Shown piece after piece: positions 15,109-23,793 of a stretch of DNA of 51,760 bases; position 1 is the stretch's first letter; each line of letters starts with the position of its first letter. Both the position numbers and the translations under genes were made by a program. The stretch is from DASVAL01 sp035649575 (GTDB lineage Bacteria > Planctomycetota > UBA1135 > UBA2386), in NCBI GenBank assembly GCA_035649575.1, contig DASRJH010000012.1, positions 1 to 51,760 on the forward strand, read 5' to 3'. A model generated the notes under the pieces. The model did not search any database. It saw nothing but the letters and a program-made list of their open reading frames with translations, and was not told where the DNA came from.

Positions 15109-17838
15109 ATGTCCAGACCCGCTTTCCACGTTCCCGCCGCCGCGCTCGCGTTCGCGCTCTCGGCCGCTTCCGTTCCGCTCGCCGCGCAGTCCGTAGCGTG
15201 CGAGAAGTACAAACTGACCAACGGCCTCACCGTGATCCTGCACGTCGATCACAAGGTGCCGCGCGTCGTGATCAACACTTGGTTCCGAGTCGGCGCGAAG
15301 GACGAGCCGCCCCGCCGCAGCGGCTTTGCGCACCTGTTCGAGCACCTGATGTTCATGGGCACCGACCGCGTGCCCGGCAACCAGTTCGACGTGATCATGG
15401 AAGGCGCGGGCGGGTCGAACAACGCGTCGACGACCGAAGACCGCACCAACTACTACTCGATGGGACCGTCGTCGATGCTGCCGACGCTGCTGTGGCTCGA
15501 CGCCGAGCGCCTCGAGGACGTCGGTCGCACGATGGACCAGGCGAAGCTCGACCGGCAGCGCGAGATCGTGCGCAACGAGATGCGGCAGATGGAGGACAAT
15601 GCGCCATACGGCCGCGTGCAGCGCGAGGTCTTCCGGCTCGTGTTCCCGCCGGGCCATCCATACCGCGACACGACGTTCGGCACCCACGCGGACATCGAGG
15701 CCGCGACGGTCGACGACGTGCGCGACTTCTTCGCGAACTTCTACGTGCCGTGCAACGCGAGCCTCGTGATCGCGGGCGACTTCGATCCGGCGGCGGTCAA
15801 GCCGCTCGTCGAACGGCTCTACGGCACGCTGCCCCCAGCACCGCCGCCGCCGCGCCGTGTAGTGCAGCAACCTCGTCTCGAACGCGTCGAACGCGCGACG
15901 ATCCTCGACCGCGTGCACATGCCGCTCGTGAGGATGGCCTGGCACGCGCCCGCGAACGCGACGCCGGGCACCGCCGAGCTCGAGCTGCTCGGCGAGGTGC
16001 TCTCGTCGGGCAACGACAGCCGTCTGTATCGGCGGCTCGTCGAGAAGGAGAAGATCGCGACCGAGGTCAACGCGTATCTCGACGGCCTGTCGCTCGGCTC
16101 GCTGTTCGAGATCGAGGTCTACGGCGTGGCGGGCGCGGATCTCGACCGCATCGAAGCGCTCGTCGACGAGGAGCTCGAGCGCGTGCGCACGGACGGCATC
16201 GACACCGCCGAGCTCGATCGGCGCAAGACGGGCCGCGAGGTCGCGCAGGTGACGGCGCTGCAGGACCTCGGGCGTGTCGCCGACCAGCTCAATCGCTACG
16301 AGTTCTTGTGGGGCGAGCCCGACTCGTTCGCGCGCGCCCTGCAGCGCTTCCGCGCGGTGACGCCCGACGCCGTGCGCGACGCGGCGCGCAACGTGCTCGA
16401 TCCGCAGCGCCGCGCGATCGTGCGGGTGCTGCCGACCGAAGGCGAGCGCGCGGGGTCGGCGCGCGACGAGCGGCCGGCGGACTTCGCGACGCGCGCGTTC
16501 GAACCCGCGCGGCCGACCGAGCTCCAGCTCGAGAACGGCATGCGCGTGCTGCACTGGCACCGCCCCGAGCTGCCGCTCGTGGCGACGCGGCTGCTCGTGT
16601 GCTCGCCGGCGCCGCTCGTCGAGCCGCCGACGTGCGGCATGGCGGCGCTGGTCGCCGACATGATGGTCGAGGGTGCGGGCGATCTCGACGCGGCGCAGTT
16701 CGCCGCGGCGCTCGAAACGCTCGGCGCGTCGTTCCGCCCGTGGGTCGATCACGAGTCGGCCAACGCGAGCTTGTCGGTGCTCGCGCGCAACTGGCCGAAG
16801 GCGCTGCACCTCATGTTCGAGGCGGTGGCGCGGCCGCGTCTGCAGGACGCCGCGTTCGAGCGCTGCCAGCGCGTGCGGCTCTCGAACCTGCGCGCGGCCG
16901 AGGAGCAGCCGGGCAGCGTCGCCGGTGTCGTCGCGTCGCGCGTGTTCTTCGGCGAGCAGGACCCGTATGGCTGGCCCGTGGGCGGCACCGTCGACACGGT
17001 CGAGAAGGTCACGCTCGCGCAGGTCGCGTCGTGCCATCGCACGCTCTTCACGCCGACAAGGGCGGTGCTGCTCGTCGCGGGCGACGTGACCGCCGACGCG
17101 GCGCGCAAAGCACTCGAACAGGAGTTCGGCACGTGGGCCGCGAACCCCGACATCCAGTCGCCGCCACGGCCGCGCGCGGCGCGTGAGAAAGCACCGCTGC
17201 GCGTCGTCGTCGTCGACCGGCCGTCCGCGCCGCAGACGGCGATCGTGCTGGTGCTGCCGGCGCCGACCTACGGCGATCCCGCGCGCATGCGCCTCGAAGT
17301 ACTGAGCCAGGTGCTCGGCGGCACGTTCACGTCGCGCCTCAACATGAACCTGCGCGAGCGGCACGGCTACGCGTATGGCGCCGGATCGTCGTTCGCTCTC
17401 GGCCCATGGGCCGGCTGGTTCAGCGCACGCACCAACGTGCAGACGGAGGTGACCGGGCCGGCGCTGAAGGAACTGCTCGCCGAGCTCGCGCGGCTGCGTG
17501 GCAGCAGCGGCGACGTCACGGCCGAAGAGGTCACGAAGATCCAGCGCACCGTGCAGGCGCAGGTCGCCCAGTCGTTCGAGAGCCTCGGCGGGGTCATCGG
17601 CTCGGTGATCGAGCCGATCGTCAACGGCCTGCCGCTCGACCAGCTCGCGCGCGACCTGAAGACGCTCGCGACGGTCGACGCTGCCGCGATCAACGCTGCG
17701 AGCCGCGCCGACCTCGACCTCGATCACGGCGTGCTCGTACTCGTCGGCGATCGCAAGACGATCCTCGAGCAGATCGCCGGACTCGGGTTGCCCGCACCCG
17801 AAGAGCGCGACGCCCGCGGCAGGCCGGTCGCGCGCTGA
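15109..17838 (+). CDS. Exported two-domain M16 (pitrilysin/insulinase-like) metallopeptidase
   Basis: The 909-residue protein has a signal peptide (FALSAASVPLAAQ) and two M16 halves. The first contains the inverted zinc motif HLFEH at residues 75-79, followed by the usual N..T..D.T.Y......L...L.....R and by an ERQREIVRNEM-type Glu helix that supplies the third zinc ligand. The second half begins near residue 470 (LENGMRVLHWHRPELPLVA) and lacks the HxxEH motif, as expected for the inactive partner domain, and ends with the RLNMNLRERHGYAYGAGSSF substrate-clasp motif. Family members degrade peptides in the periplasm. A hairpin follows the stop. Confidence 0.92.
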   Translation: MSRPAFHVPAAALAFALSAASVPLAAQSVACEKYKLTNGLTVILHVDHKVPRVVINTWFRVGAKDEPPRRSGFAHLFEHLMFMGTDRVPGNQFDVIMEGAGGSNNASTTEDRTNYYSMGPSSMLPTLLWLDAERLEDVGRTMDQAKLDRQREIVRNEMRQMEDNAPYGRVQREVFRLVFPPGHPYRDTTFGTHADIEAATVDDVRDFFANFYVPCNASLVIAGDFDPAAVKPLVERLYGTLPPAPPPPRRVVQQPRLERVERATILDRVHMPLVRMAWHAPANATPGTAELELLGEVLSSGNDSRLYRRLVEKEKIATEVNAYLDGLSLGSLFEIEVYGVAGADLDRIEALVDEELERVRTDGIDTAELDRRKTGREVAQVTALQDLGRVADQLNRYEFLWGEPDSFARALQRFRAVTPDAVRDAARNVLDPQRRAIVRVLPTEGERAGSARDERPADFATRAFEPARPTELQLENGMRVLHWHRPELPLVATRLLVCSPAPLVEPPTCGMAALVADMMVEGAGDLDAAQFAAALETLGASFRPWVDHESANASLSVLARNWPKALHLMFEAVARPRLQDAAFERCQRVRLSNLRAAEEQPGSVAGVVASRVFFGEQDPYGWPVGGTVDTVEKVTLAQVASCHRTLFTPTRAVLLVAGDVTADAARKALEQEFGTWAANPDIQSPPRPRAAREKAPLRVVVVDRPSAPQTAIVLVLPAPTYGDPARMRLEVLSQVLGGTFTSRLNMNLRERHGYAYGAGSSFALGPWAGWFSARTNVQTEVTGPALKELLAELARLRGSSGDVTAEEVTKIQRTVQAQVAQSFESLGGVIGSVIEPIVNGLPLDQLARDLKTLATVDAAAINAASRADLDLDHGVLVLVGDRKTILEQIAGLGLPAPEERDARGRPVAR

Positions 17839-17863
17839 CGACGAGCCGCCGCGTTGGCCGCAG

Positions 17864-17889
17864 CCGGTGCGCCTCGCGTCGCGCACCGG
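17864..17889 (+). terminator. Hairpin between M16 peptidase and ABC exporter genes
   Basis: A perfect 9-bp GC-rich stem (17864-17872 with 17881-17889) and an 8-nt loop lie 25 nt after the peptidase stop. No T-run follows. A TACAAC hexamer at 17920 then precedes the next start, so the two genes are probably separate units. Confidence 0.5.
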
Positions 17890-17933
17890 TGGCGACGTGG
17901 CGCGCGCCGTCACGCACGCTACAACGGGCGTCG

Positions 17934-19790
17934 ATGCGCCCGCTCCCCAACGACGACGCGAAGGCGAAGCTGCCGTGGCGCGCGCGCCTCGCGAACGCCG
18001 TCACGATGTTCCGCCACGTGCCGCGCACGTTCCGCCTGTTGTGGCGCGCCGCCGCGTTCCTCACCGTGGTGCTCGCGCTCATCACCCTCGTGCAGGCGCT
18101 GGTGCCCGCGGGCATCGCGTGGGTCGCCAAGCTCATCATCGACGGCATCGTGCACGCGGTCGCCACGCACGACGCGGCGGATCGCGAACGCGTGCTCGAG
18201 TATGTCGCGATCGAATTTGCCTTCGTCGTCGCACAGACCGCGCTCGCGCGCCTGAGCGCGCTCGTGAGCACACGCATCGGCCAGGAGCTGAAACGCGACC
18301 TCGCGAAGGAGGTACTCGCCAAGGCGCTCGAGCTGGAGGTACGGCACTTCGAGGACAGCGCGCTCTACGACAAGATGCAGAACGCGCGTCGCGAGGCCGA
18401 CGTGCGCCCGCTCCACCTCGTCACGCAGGTGTTCGGCGTGGTGCAGCACTCGCTCACGCTCCTGACGTACGGCGCGCTGCTGATCCACCTCGCGCCGTGG
18501 TCCATCGCGGTGCTCGCGGGTGCGTCGGTCCCCTCGTTCGTCGCCGAGGTGCGCTTCGCCACGCGCGGCTATCGCCTCCTGTCGTGGCGCGCGCCCGAAC
18601 ACCGCCGCCTCAACTATCTCGAATGGATCCTCACGCGCGACAGCACCGTGAAGGAGGTGAAGCTGTTTCGCCTCGGGCCGCTCGTGCTCGGCCGCTACTT
18701 CGCGCTGTTCGACCAGGTCGTCGCCGAGGATCTCAAGCTCGCGCGCCAGAAGGCCGCGTGGGGCACCGTGCTCGGCCTCGTGTCCGTCGCCGCGTTCTAC
18801 GGATGCTACGCGTGGGTCGCCGACACCGCGTCGCTCGGCACGCTCACGCTCGGCGACGTCACGCTGTATCTCACCGTCTTCCGCCAAGGACAGACCGCGT
18901 TCTCGTCGGCGCTCACCGCGCTCGGCTCGATCTACGAGGACGCGCTCTACATGGCGAACCTGTTCGCGTATCTCGACACCGACGCGAGCGGCGAGCGCCC
19001 GCGCATCTCCCCACCCGCGCGCATCGAGGCCAAGACGCCGTCGCTCGAGCTGCGCCACGTGACGTTCAAGTATCCGGGCACCGACACCGTCGTGCTCGAC
19101 GACGTCTCGCTCGACGTGAAAGCGGGGGAGAAGATCGCGCTCGTCGGCGAGAACGGTTCGGGCAAGACGACGCTCGTGAAGCTGCTGCTGCGACTGTACG
19201 AGCCGACGTCGGGCGAGATCCTGTACGGCGGCGTCGACATCCGCGACCTCGAGCCGAGCGAGCTGCGCGCGCGCTTCTCGGCGGTGTTCCAGGACTTCGT
19301 GCGCTACCAGCTGATCGTGAAGGAGAACATCGGCGTCGGCGACACCGCGCACCTCGACGACATGCCGCTCGTCGAGCGCGCTGCGCAGAAGGGTGGTGCT
19401 TTGGGTGTCGTGCAGAAGCTGAAGGGCGGCTACGACGCGATGCTGGGCGGCTGGTTCGAGGAGGGGCAGGAGCTGTCGGGTGGACAGTGGCAGAAGCTCG
19501 CCCTCGCGCGCGCGTTCATGCGCGAACGCGCCGAGGTGCTGATCCTCGACGAGCCCTCCGCCGCGATCGACGCGCGCGCCGAGGCGGAGCTGTTCGAGCA
19601 GCTGCGCACCCTCGCCGCCGACAAGATCGCGTTCCTCATCTCGCACCGCTTCTCCACGGTGCGCATGGCCGATCGCATCGCAGTGCTCGACCAAGGCAAG
19701 ATCGTCGAGCTCGGCTCGCACGACGAGCTCGTCAGAAAGGGCGGCCTCTACGCGCAGCTGTTCGCGCTGCAGGCCCGCGGCTATCGCTGA
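17934..19790 (+). CDS. ABC transporter, fused permease and ATPase (exporter type)
   Basis: A 618-residue half-transporter. The membrane domain spans about residues 30-340 and includes the long helix RHFEDSALYDKMQNARREAD and the coupling region EWILTRDSTVKEVKLFRLG typical of the MdlB/MsbA-like and lipid or peptide exporter families. The ATPase domain starts near 370 with Walker A GENGSGKTT at 405-413, signature LSGGQ at 514-518, Walker B VLILDE at 535-540 and the switch His in ISHRFST at about 571. It must function as a homodimer because no second half is encoded nearby. The substrate is not predictable. Confidence 0.92.
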   Translation: MRPLPNDDAKAKLPWRARLANAVTMFRHVPRTFRLLWRAAAFLTVVLALITLVQALVPAGIAWVAKLIIDGIVHAVATHDAADRERVLEYVAIEFAFVVAQTALARLSALVSTRIGQELKRDLAKEVLAKALELEVRHFEDSALYDKMQNARREADVRPLHLVTQVFGVVQHSLTLLTYGALLIHLAPWSIAVLAGASVPSFVAEVRFATRGYRLLSWRAPEHRRLNYLEWILTRDSTVKEVKLFRLGPLVLGRYFALFDQVVAEDLKLARQKAAWGTVLGLVSVAAFYGCYAWVADTASLGTLTLGDVTLYLTVFRQGQTAFSSALTALGSIYEDALYMANLFAYLDTDASGERPRISPPARIEAKTPSLELRHVTFKYPGTDTVVLDDVSLDVKAGEKIALVGENGSGKTTLVKLLLRLYEPTSGEILYGGVDIRDLEPSELRARFSAVFQDFVRYQLIVKENIGVGDTAHLDDMPLVERAAQKGGALGVVQKLKGGYDAMLGGWFEEGQELSGGQWQKLALARAFMRERAEVLILDEPSAAIDARAEAELFEQLRTLAADKIAFLISHRFSTVRMADRIAVLDQGKIVELGSHDELVRKGGLYAQLFALQARGYR

Positions 19791-19812
19791 GCCCGTCGTC
19801 GTCGCATCTGGC

Positions 19813-19835
19813 CGGCGCGGCAGCGTCCTGCGCCG
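19813..19835. terminator. Hairpin between convergent genes
   Basis: A 6-bp stem (19813-19818 with 19830-19835), with an alternative shifted pairing, lies in the 49-bp gap between the converging ABC transporter and nuclease genes. It could end transcription from either side; it has no T-run. Confidence 0.3.
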
Positions 19836-19839
19836 CTCG

Positions 19840-20412
19840 CTACGCGAACAACTGCTCGAGCTGCCGCCGCAGTTCGCCGAGGTCGCTCTCGACCGGCAGC
19901 GCGCGGTCACAGAGGTAGAGCACGTCGCGGATCGGCTGATGGCGCAGCACGCGGCCCTTGTCGCGCACCCACGGGTAGCGCTCCTCGCGGTCGCGGAAGA
20001 AGTCGTTGGACACGACCGGACAGTTCATGCGCTCGGCCTCGGCGAGGATCAGCAGGTCGGCCTCGGTGCGGCCCGGGCACTGCACGAAGTGGCGCGCCTT
20101 CTCCGTCAGCAGCCACCGGTAGAGATCGCGCTCGGGGCTGGTCTGCAGCCGGTGCGGCGTCGTCGCGTCGAAGATGCAGAGCACGTCGGTGCCCTCGGCG
20201 GCGGCGGCGACGACCAGACTCAGCAGCAGGTCGAAGCGGCTGCGATCTTGCGCGCCGCAGATCACGTTGGTGGCGTCGACGACCAGGTGGCCGCTGCGCG
20301 CGGCGGTCTTCTTGCTCGCGGTGCGCGGCTTCGCGGCGGGCCGCGCGCTGACCTTGCGCGGGGTCGCATTCTTCGCGCTCTTCCGGACGGTCTTCTTGGT
20401 GGCGGTCTTCAT
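19840..20412 (-). CDS. NYN/Zc3h12a-like ribonuclease domain with basic N-terminal tail
   Basis: The 190-residue product has two parts. Residues 1-40 are almost only Lys, Ala, Arg, Thr and Pro, as in histone-H1-like DNA- or RNA-binding tails. From residue 41 a PIN-like nuclease domain follows: LVVDATNVI (Asp46, Asn49), CIFDATTPH (Asp82), GRTEADLLIL (Asp119) and VVSNDFFRD (Asp137), the acidic residues in the order expected of the Zc3h12a-type NYN ribonuclease family (PF11977), whose eukaryotic members cleave mRNA. The tail presumably holds the enzyme on nucleic acid. It is a single gene, convergent with the ABC transporter. Confidence 0.8.
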   Translation of the reverse strand: MKTATKKTVRKSAKNATPRKVSARPAAKPRTASKKTAARSGHLVVDATNVICGAQDRSRFDLLLSLVVAAAAEGTDVLCIFDATTPHRLQTSPERDLYRWLLTEKARHFVQCPGRTEADLLILAEAERMNCPVVSNDFFRDREERYPWVRDKGRVLRHQPIRDVLYLCDRALPVESDLGELRRQLEQLFA

Positions 20413-20539
20413 GGCTTCGCTACTGCATCGGCAATCGGCGCCCTCCAACCGGTGCCGAAACGGCGCGAGTCGAAGCGATGCTGGCACCCGCTCGACGGAC
20501 CGGGTCGCGCTGCGCGACGCGCGACTCGTGGCTTGTGCC

Positions 20540-20566
20540 GGCAACGCGGGCCCGCGGTCAGTTGCC
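20540..20566 (-). terminator. Hairpin overlapping the stop of the secreted hydrolase-like gene
   Basis: An outer 6-bp stem (20540-20545 with 20561-20566) encloses a perfect GC palindrome (20546-20555). It overlaps the stop codon of the leftward gene at 20558. No T-run is present. Confidence 0.35.
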
Positions 20567-21904
20567 GATGCCCGACAACGTCGCCTGCAGGATGATCGCG
20601 TCGGCGTCCGCTTGCAGAAGGTAGCCGAGCCCCTGCAGCCCCAGGGCGTGCAGCGTGATCTCCGCGACGTAGCCGGCGTGGCTCTGGAAGTTGCCCGTGA
20701 GGTCGACGTGCGAGCCGGAGAGCGCGCGCAACCAGCCGAGGAACGGCCCGACGTTGTAGCTCGGATCGAACGGGATGTAGCGGTTCTCGCCGACCGCGAC
20801 GGCGGGCAGGCGGTAGCCGGTGCCGCCGTAGGGAAGGCCGCCGACATACGTCACGAGCGCGTTGCCGTTCTGGTCGCGCGCGATCTGCGGATCGTTCGGC
20901 GCGCCGAGCCAGATGCTCGGAGGCGGCTGGATCCCGTCGCACCAGTTGTCGCCGGCGACGAAGAGGGCGCGCACGAACGCGACCCAGTCCGCCGGATTCG
21001 CGGTCTCCGGGTCCTCGAGCCCGAACTCGAAGGCATCGCGCGCGCGCAGGTGCGAGGCACCTGCGAACTGGTAGTCGCGGTAGTTGGGTTCTTCGTGCCG
21101 GGTCTTGTGCGCGCCGAGGACCACGACGTCGGTCTCCGACTGGAAGTCGATCTCGAGCCCGGCGCCGGCCAGCGGTGCGCGCTCGGCGCCCACGAACGCG
21201 ATGCCATTGCCCTTGGGGTGCGCGTAGCCGTTGCCGGTACCGCCGACGAGCGAGAAGTCGAACTGGCCGATGCCCTCTTGCTTGCGCAGCAGCCCGCGCA
21301 GGCGGTAGCCGCCCGCCGAGTAGCTGAACGCGGCGCGCCGTTGGACGTCGCCGAGCGCCTGTAGCGCGAGGGGCTCCGTGCGCAGCGCCGCGAGGTAGCT
21401 CACGACGATGTCGAACTCGTCGCCCGCCGACACGATGAACTCGGACGACGTGTCGAGCAGACCGTCGGACCACGGCCGCGTCGGGTCCGCGCTGCCCGAG
21501 CTGGTGCCGATGGCCTCCGCCTGGCAGCGCACGGTCGCGTATGCGAGGCCGCGGCCGAACAAGAACTCGTCGGTCAGGATGTAGCGCGCATCGGCCTGCT
21601 CCTGGCCAACGGCAGTGGGGATCGTGCTCGGCACGAGCCAGTCGAACAACAACAGACCGGAGCCCTGCGCAGGCTGCGCCGGCGCGATGATCTGGCACGG
21701 CACGCGGAACGGGCGATTGTTGGCGGTCACGCCGTCGAACATCGCTTCGTAGCGCACGTACGCAACGTTGCCGAACGTGCCGAGCGGTGCCATGACCCAC
21801 GTGTTCGGGTCGATGTGGCCTGACGGTGTCGATTGCGCCGGCGCGGGGCACGCGACGGCGAGCGACAAGACGAGCGTGAGAGGACGGGTGAAGGAGCGGA
21901 GCAT
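20558..21904 (-). CDS. Secreted alpha/beta-hydrolase-domain-like protein
   Basis: The 448-residue protein has a signal peptide (LTLVLSLAVACPAPAQS). The mature part resembles the secreted alpha/beta hydrolase domain proteins of the Abhydrolase_10 type (PF20091): a beta-rich first third (APLGTFGNVAYVRYEAMFDG), then a stretch with EFLFGRGLAYATVRCQ, a FSYSAGGYRLRGLL segment that may be the nucleophile elbow (Ser in SYSAGG), and a C-terminal PSYNVGPFLGWLRALSGSHV. The exact catalytic triad is not certain from reading alone. It may act on an extracellular ester. The start at 21904 fits the signal peptide. It stands alone. Confidence 0.65.
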   Translation of the reverse strand: MLRSFTRPLTLVLSLAVACPAPAQSTPSGHIDPNTWVMAPLGTFGNVAYVRYEAMFDGVTANNRPFRVPCQIIAPAQPAQGSGLLLFDWLVPSTIPTAVGQEQADARYILTDEFLFGRGLAYATVRCQAEAIGTSSGSADPTRPWSDGLLDTSSEFIVSAGDEFDIVVSYLAALRTEPLALQALGDVQRRAAFSYSAGGYRLRGLLRKQEGIGQFDFSLVGGTGNGYAHPKGNGIAFVGAERAPLAGAGLEIDFQSETDVVVLGAHKTRHEEPNYRDYQFAGASHLRARDAFEFGLEDPETANPADWVAFVRALFVAGDNWCDGIQPPPSIWLGAPNDPQIARDQNGNALVTYVGGLPYGGTGYRLPAVAVGENRYIPFDPSYNVGPFLGWLRALSGSHVDLTGNFQSHAGYVAEITLHALGLQGLGYLLQADADAIILQATLSGIGN

Positions 21905-22105
21905 GCGGTTCGGAACGGTCTGCGTGGTTGGCGAAGAGGCGGTGGCGGGCGAGCAGACGATCGCCCAAGCCGCACGCCCGTCCGTGCGCCGAAAGCGCCC
22001 CGTTCCCCTCACGCGCCGATGGTTTTTCGCGGCATTCGCGCGCCGCGGGTGCCGACCGGCGCGCGCCGGCGGGCGGATTGGTTCGCCCTCCCTTCGCGGC
22101 CCGCC

Positions 22106-23476
22106 TCAGCCGCCGAGCAGCCTGGCACCGATCTTCATGCCCTGACCCCAGAACGCGACCTTCTCGTTCTTCATGGTGTCGACGAGCGTGGCCGCGCCGG
22201 CGACGGCGCGGTCGATCTGCGGCTCGGTGACGACGAGCGGCAGCAGCACCTTCAACGCGAGGAAGTTGTGGCCCGCCATCTGGGTCAGGATCCGCGAGTC
22301 GAGGAACAGCGAGCGCACGCACATCTGGCCGAACAACCCCGGGTGCAGCCGCGCGAAGCCGGCCATCAGCAGCTTCATCGTGATCGAGCGTGGTGCGCCG
22401 AACTCGATCGCGTTGAACATGCCGAGCCCGCGCACCGCCTTGACCATTTCCGAGCCGACCAGGGCGGCGCGCAGGCGCGTGCGCAGCCGCTCGCCGACTT
22501 CCAGGCCCCGCTCGCCGAGCCCGTCCTTCTCCAGCACGTCCAGCGTGGCCAGGCCCGCGCGCATCGACAGCGCGTTCTCGCCGAACGTCGACGCGTGCAC
22601 GAAGCTGCGCTCGGCGGACGAGTAGACGGACTTGCACACGTCGTCGCGCATCAGCACGGCGGACACCGGCACGAAGCCGCCGCTCAGCGCCTTGGCCAGC
22701 ACGACGAGGTCCGGCTCGACGCCGAAATGATGCGCGGCCAGGAAGCGGCCGGTGCGAAAAAGGCCGGTCTGGACCTCGTCGAGCACGAGCAGTGTGCCGT
22801 GGAGGTCACACAAGCGTGACGCGTTCTCGAGGTAACCCTCGGGTGGGAGCTGCACGCCGCTCTCGCCCTGGATCGGCTCGACGACGAAGGCGGCGTATTG
22901 CTGCGTCTTCAGCTCGCGCTCGAGTGCATGCAGGTCGCCGAACGGCACGATGCCCACGCCGGGGACGAGCGCACCGAAGCCCCTCCGCCACCACTCGTTG
23001 CTCATCAGCGAGAGAGCGCCGAGCGTGAGCCCGTGGAAGCCGCCCTCGGCCGCGAGGACGCGATCGCGGCGCGTGAACGTGCGCGCGAACTTGACCGCGG
23101 TCTCGACGCCCTCGCTGCCCGAGTTCATGAAGCAGGCTTTGCCGATGCGCCCGCCTGCGAGGCGAACGAGTCGCTGCGCGAGCTGGCCGGCGAGCGCGGG
23201 GATGTGACTCTGCAGCATCGAGGGGCGCAGGCTCGTGATCTCGTCGACGAGCGCCCTGGCGACGTCGGGGTGGTTGTGGCCGACGTTGTAGACCCCGTAG
23301 CCGCCGAGCAGGTCGAGGTAGACCTCGCCGTCGTCGGTGACGAGCTCGGCGCCTTGCGCCTTGACGAAGCGGCGGTCGAGCTCGAGCGCCTCGAGCAGCC
23401 GCACCCACTGCGGGTTGACGAAGTCGGCGTAGAGGCGGTCGATCGAGAGTCCGGGCGCAGTGAGCGTGTCGGGCAT
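22106..23476 (-). CDS. Class III (PLP-dependent) aminotransferase
   Basis: The 456-residue enzyme shows the class III fold markers: YLDLLGGYGVYNVGHNHPDV near the N-terminus, the phosphate-binding FMNSGSEGVETAVKFAR, AAEGGFHGLTLGALSL, LLVLDEVQTGLFRTG, and the PLP lysine in LVVLAKALSGGFVPVSAV. It resembles acetylornithine/ornithine/putrescine aminotransferases and the HpnO-type enzymes of hopanoid synthesis; the exact amine is not decided by the sequence. An ATG 36 nt further upstream (23512) is also in frame, but a -10-like TGTACTAC stretch lies between the two, so 23476 is preferred. It is divergent from a spermidine-synthase-like gene, which makes a polyamine link possible. Confidence 0.88.
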   Translation of the reverse strand: MPDTLTAPGLSIDRLYADFVNPQWVRLLEALELDRRFVKAQGAELVTDDGEVYLDLLGGYGVYNVGHNHPDVARALVDEITSLRPSMLQSHIPALAGQLAQRLVRLAGGRIGKACFMNSGSEGVETAVKFARTFTRRDRVLAAEGGFHGLTLGALSLMSNEWWRRGFGALVPGVGIVPFGDLHALERELKTQQYAAFVVEPIQGESGVQLPPEGYLENASRLCDLHGTLLVLDEVQTGLFRTGRFLAAHHFGVEPDLVVLAKALSGGFVPVSAVLMRDDVCKSVYSSAERSFVHASTFGENALSMRAGLATLDVLEKDGLGERGLEVGERLRTRLRAALVGSEMVKAVRGLGMFNAIEFGAPRSITMKLLMAGFARLHPGLFGQMCVRSLFLDSRILTQMAGHNFLALKVLLPLVVTEPQIDRAVAGAATLVDTMKNEKVAFWGQGMKIGARLLGG

Positions 23477-23493
23477 CGCGGGTGTCGGGGCTG

Positions 23494-23501
23494 GTAGTAC
23501 A
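23494..23501 (-). promoter_or_regulatory. Possible -10 element of the aminotransferase gene
   Basis: The minus-strand stretch TGTACTAC is the only AT-richer hexamer near the gene start and lies 18 nt before the ATG at 23476. If it is the -10 box, the upstream ATG at 23512 cannot be used. No good -35 hexamer is seen. Confidence 0.3.
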
Positions 23502-23531
23502 ATCGACGGCACGCAACGGAAACTCCAGCGC

Positions 23532-23567
23532 CGAGTGCGTAGGGCTCTCGAGCGGCAGTTCCGGACC
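23532..23567. repeat. Dispersed intergenic repeat, block-one copy
   Basis: Matches 14865-14900 at 31 of 36 positions, with the run GCAGTTCCGGACC conserved. It lies just upstream of the leftward aminotransferase gene, as the other copy lies upstream of a leftward gene. Confidence 0.65.
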
Positions 23568-23793
23568 GCGCGTCAGCGACGACACGAGCAGCGTAAGGGC
23601 CGCTGATCGCGCGCTGCCGCCGCGTCACTGCAGCCGCACCAATCGCTAGCGAGTGGTCGCTGGCCATCGCCGCCTGCACGAGGAAGATCACCGCGATCAT
23701 GTCCGCCGCGCAGCGCGCGGCGAACTGGAGCGCGTGCGCTGGCGCGAATCGCTCACTGCCCGTGACGGATGCCGTGATACCGTCCTTCCACCC

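Noticed and set aside
14881..17913. Minus-strand open frame of 1010 codons opposite the M16 peptidase
   Set aside because: Composition is dominated by Arg, His, Asp and Val with no motif; it is a mirror frame caused by high third-position GC. The plus strand has HxxEH and a signal peptide.
17919..19910. Minus-strand open frame of 663 codons opposite the ABC transporter
   Set aside because: The plus-strand product has complete Walker A, LSGGQ and Walker B motifs; the antisense product has no recognisable fold.
22106..23512. Start of the aminotransferase at 23512
   Set aside because: Possible, but a -10-like stretch lies between 23512 and 23476 and the extra 12 residues look like no part of the family; 23476 preferred.
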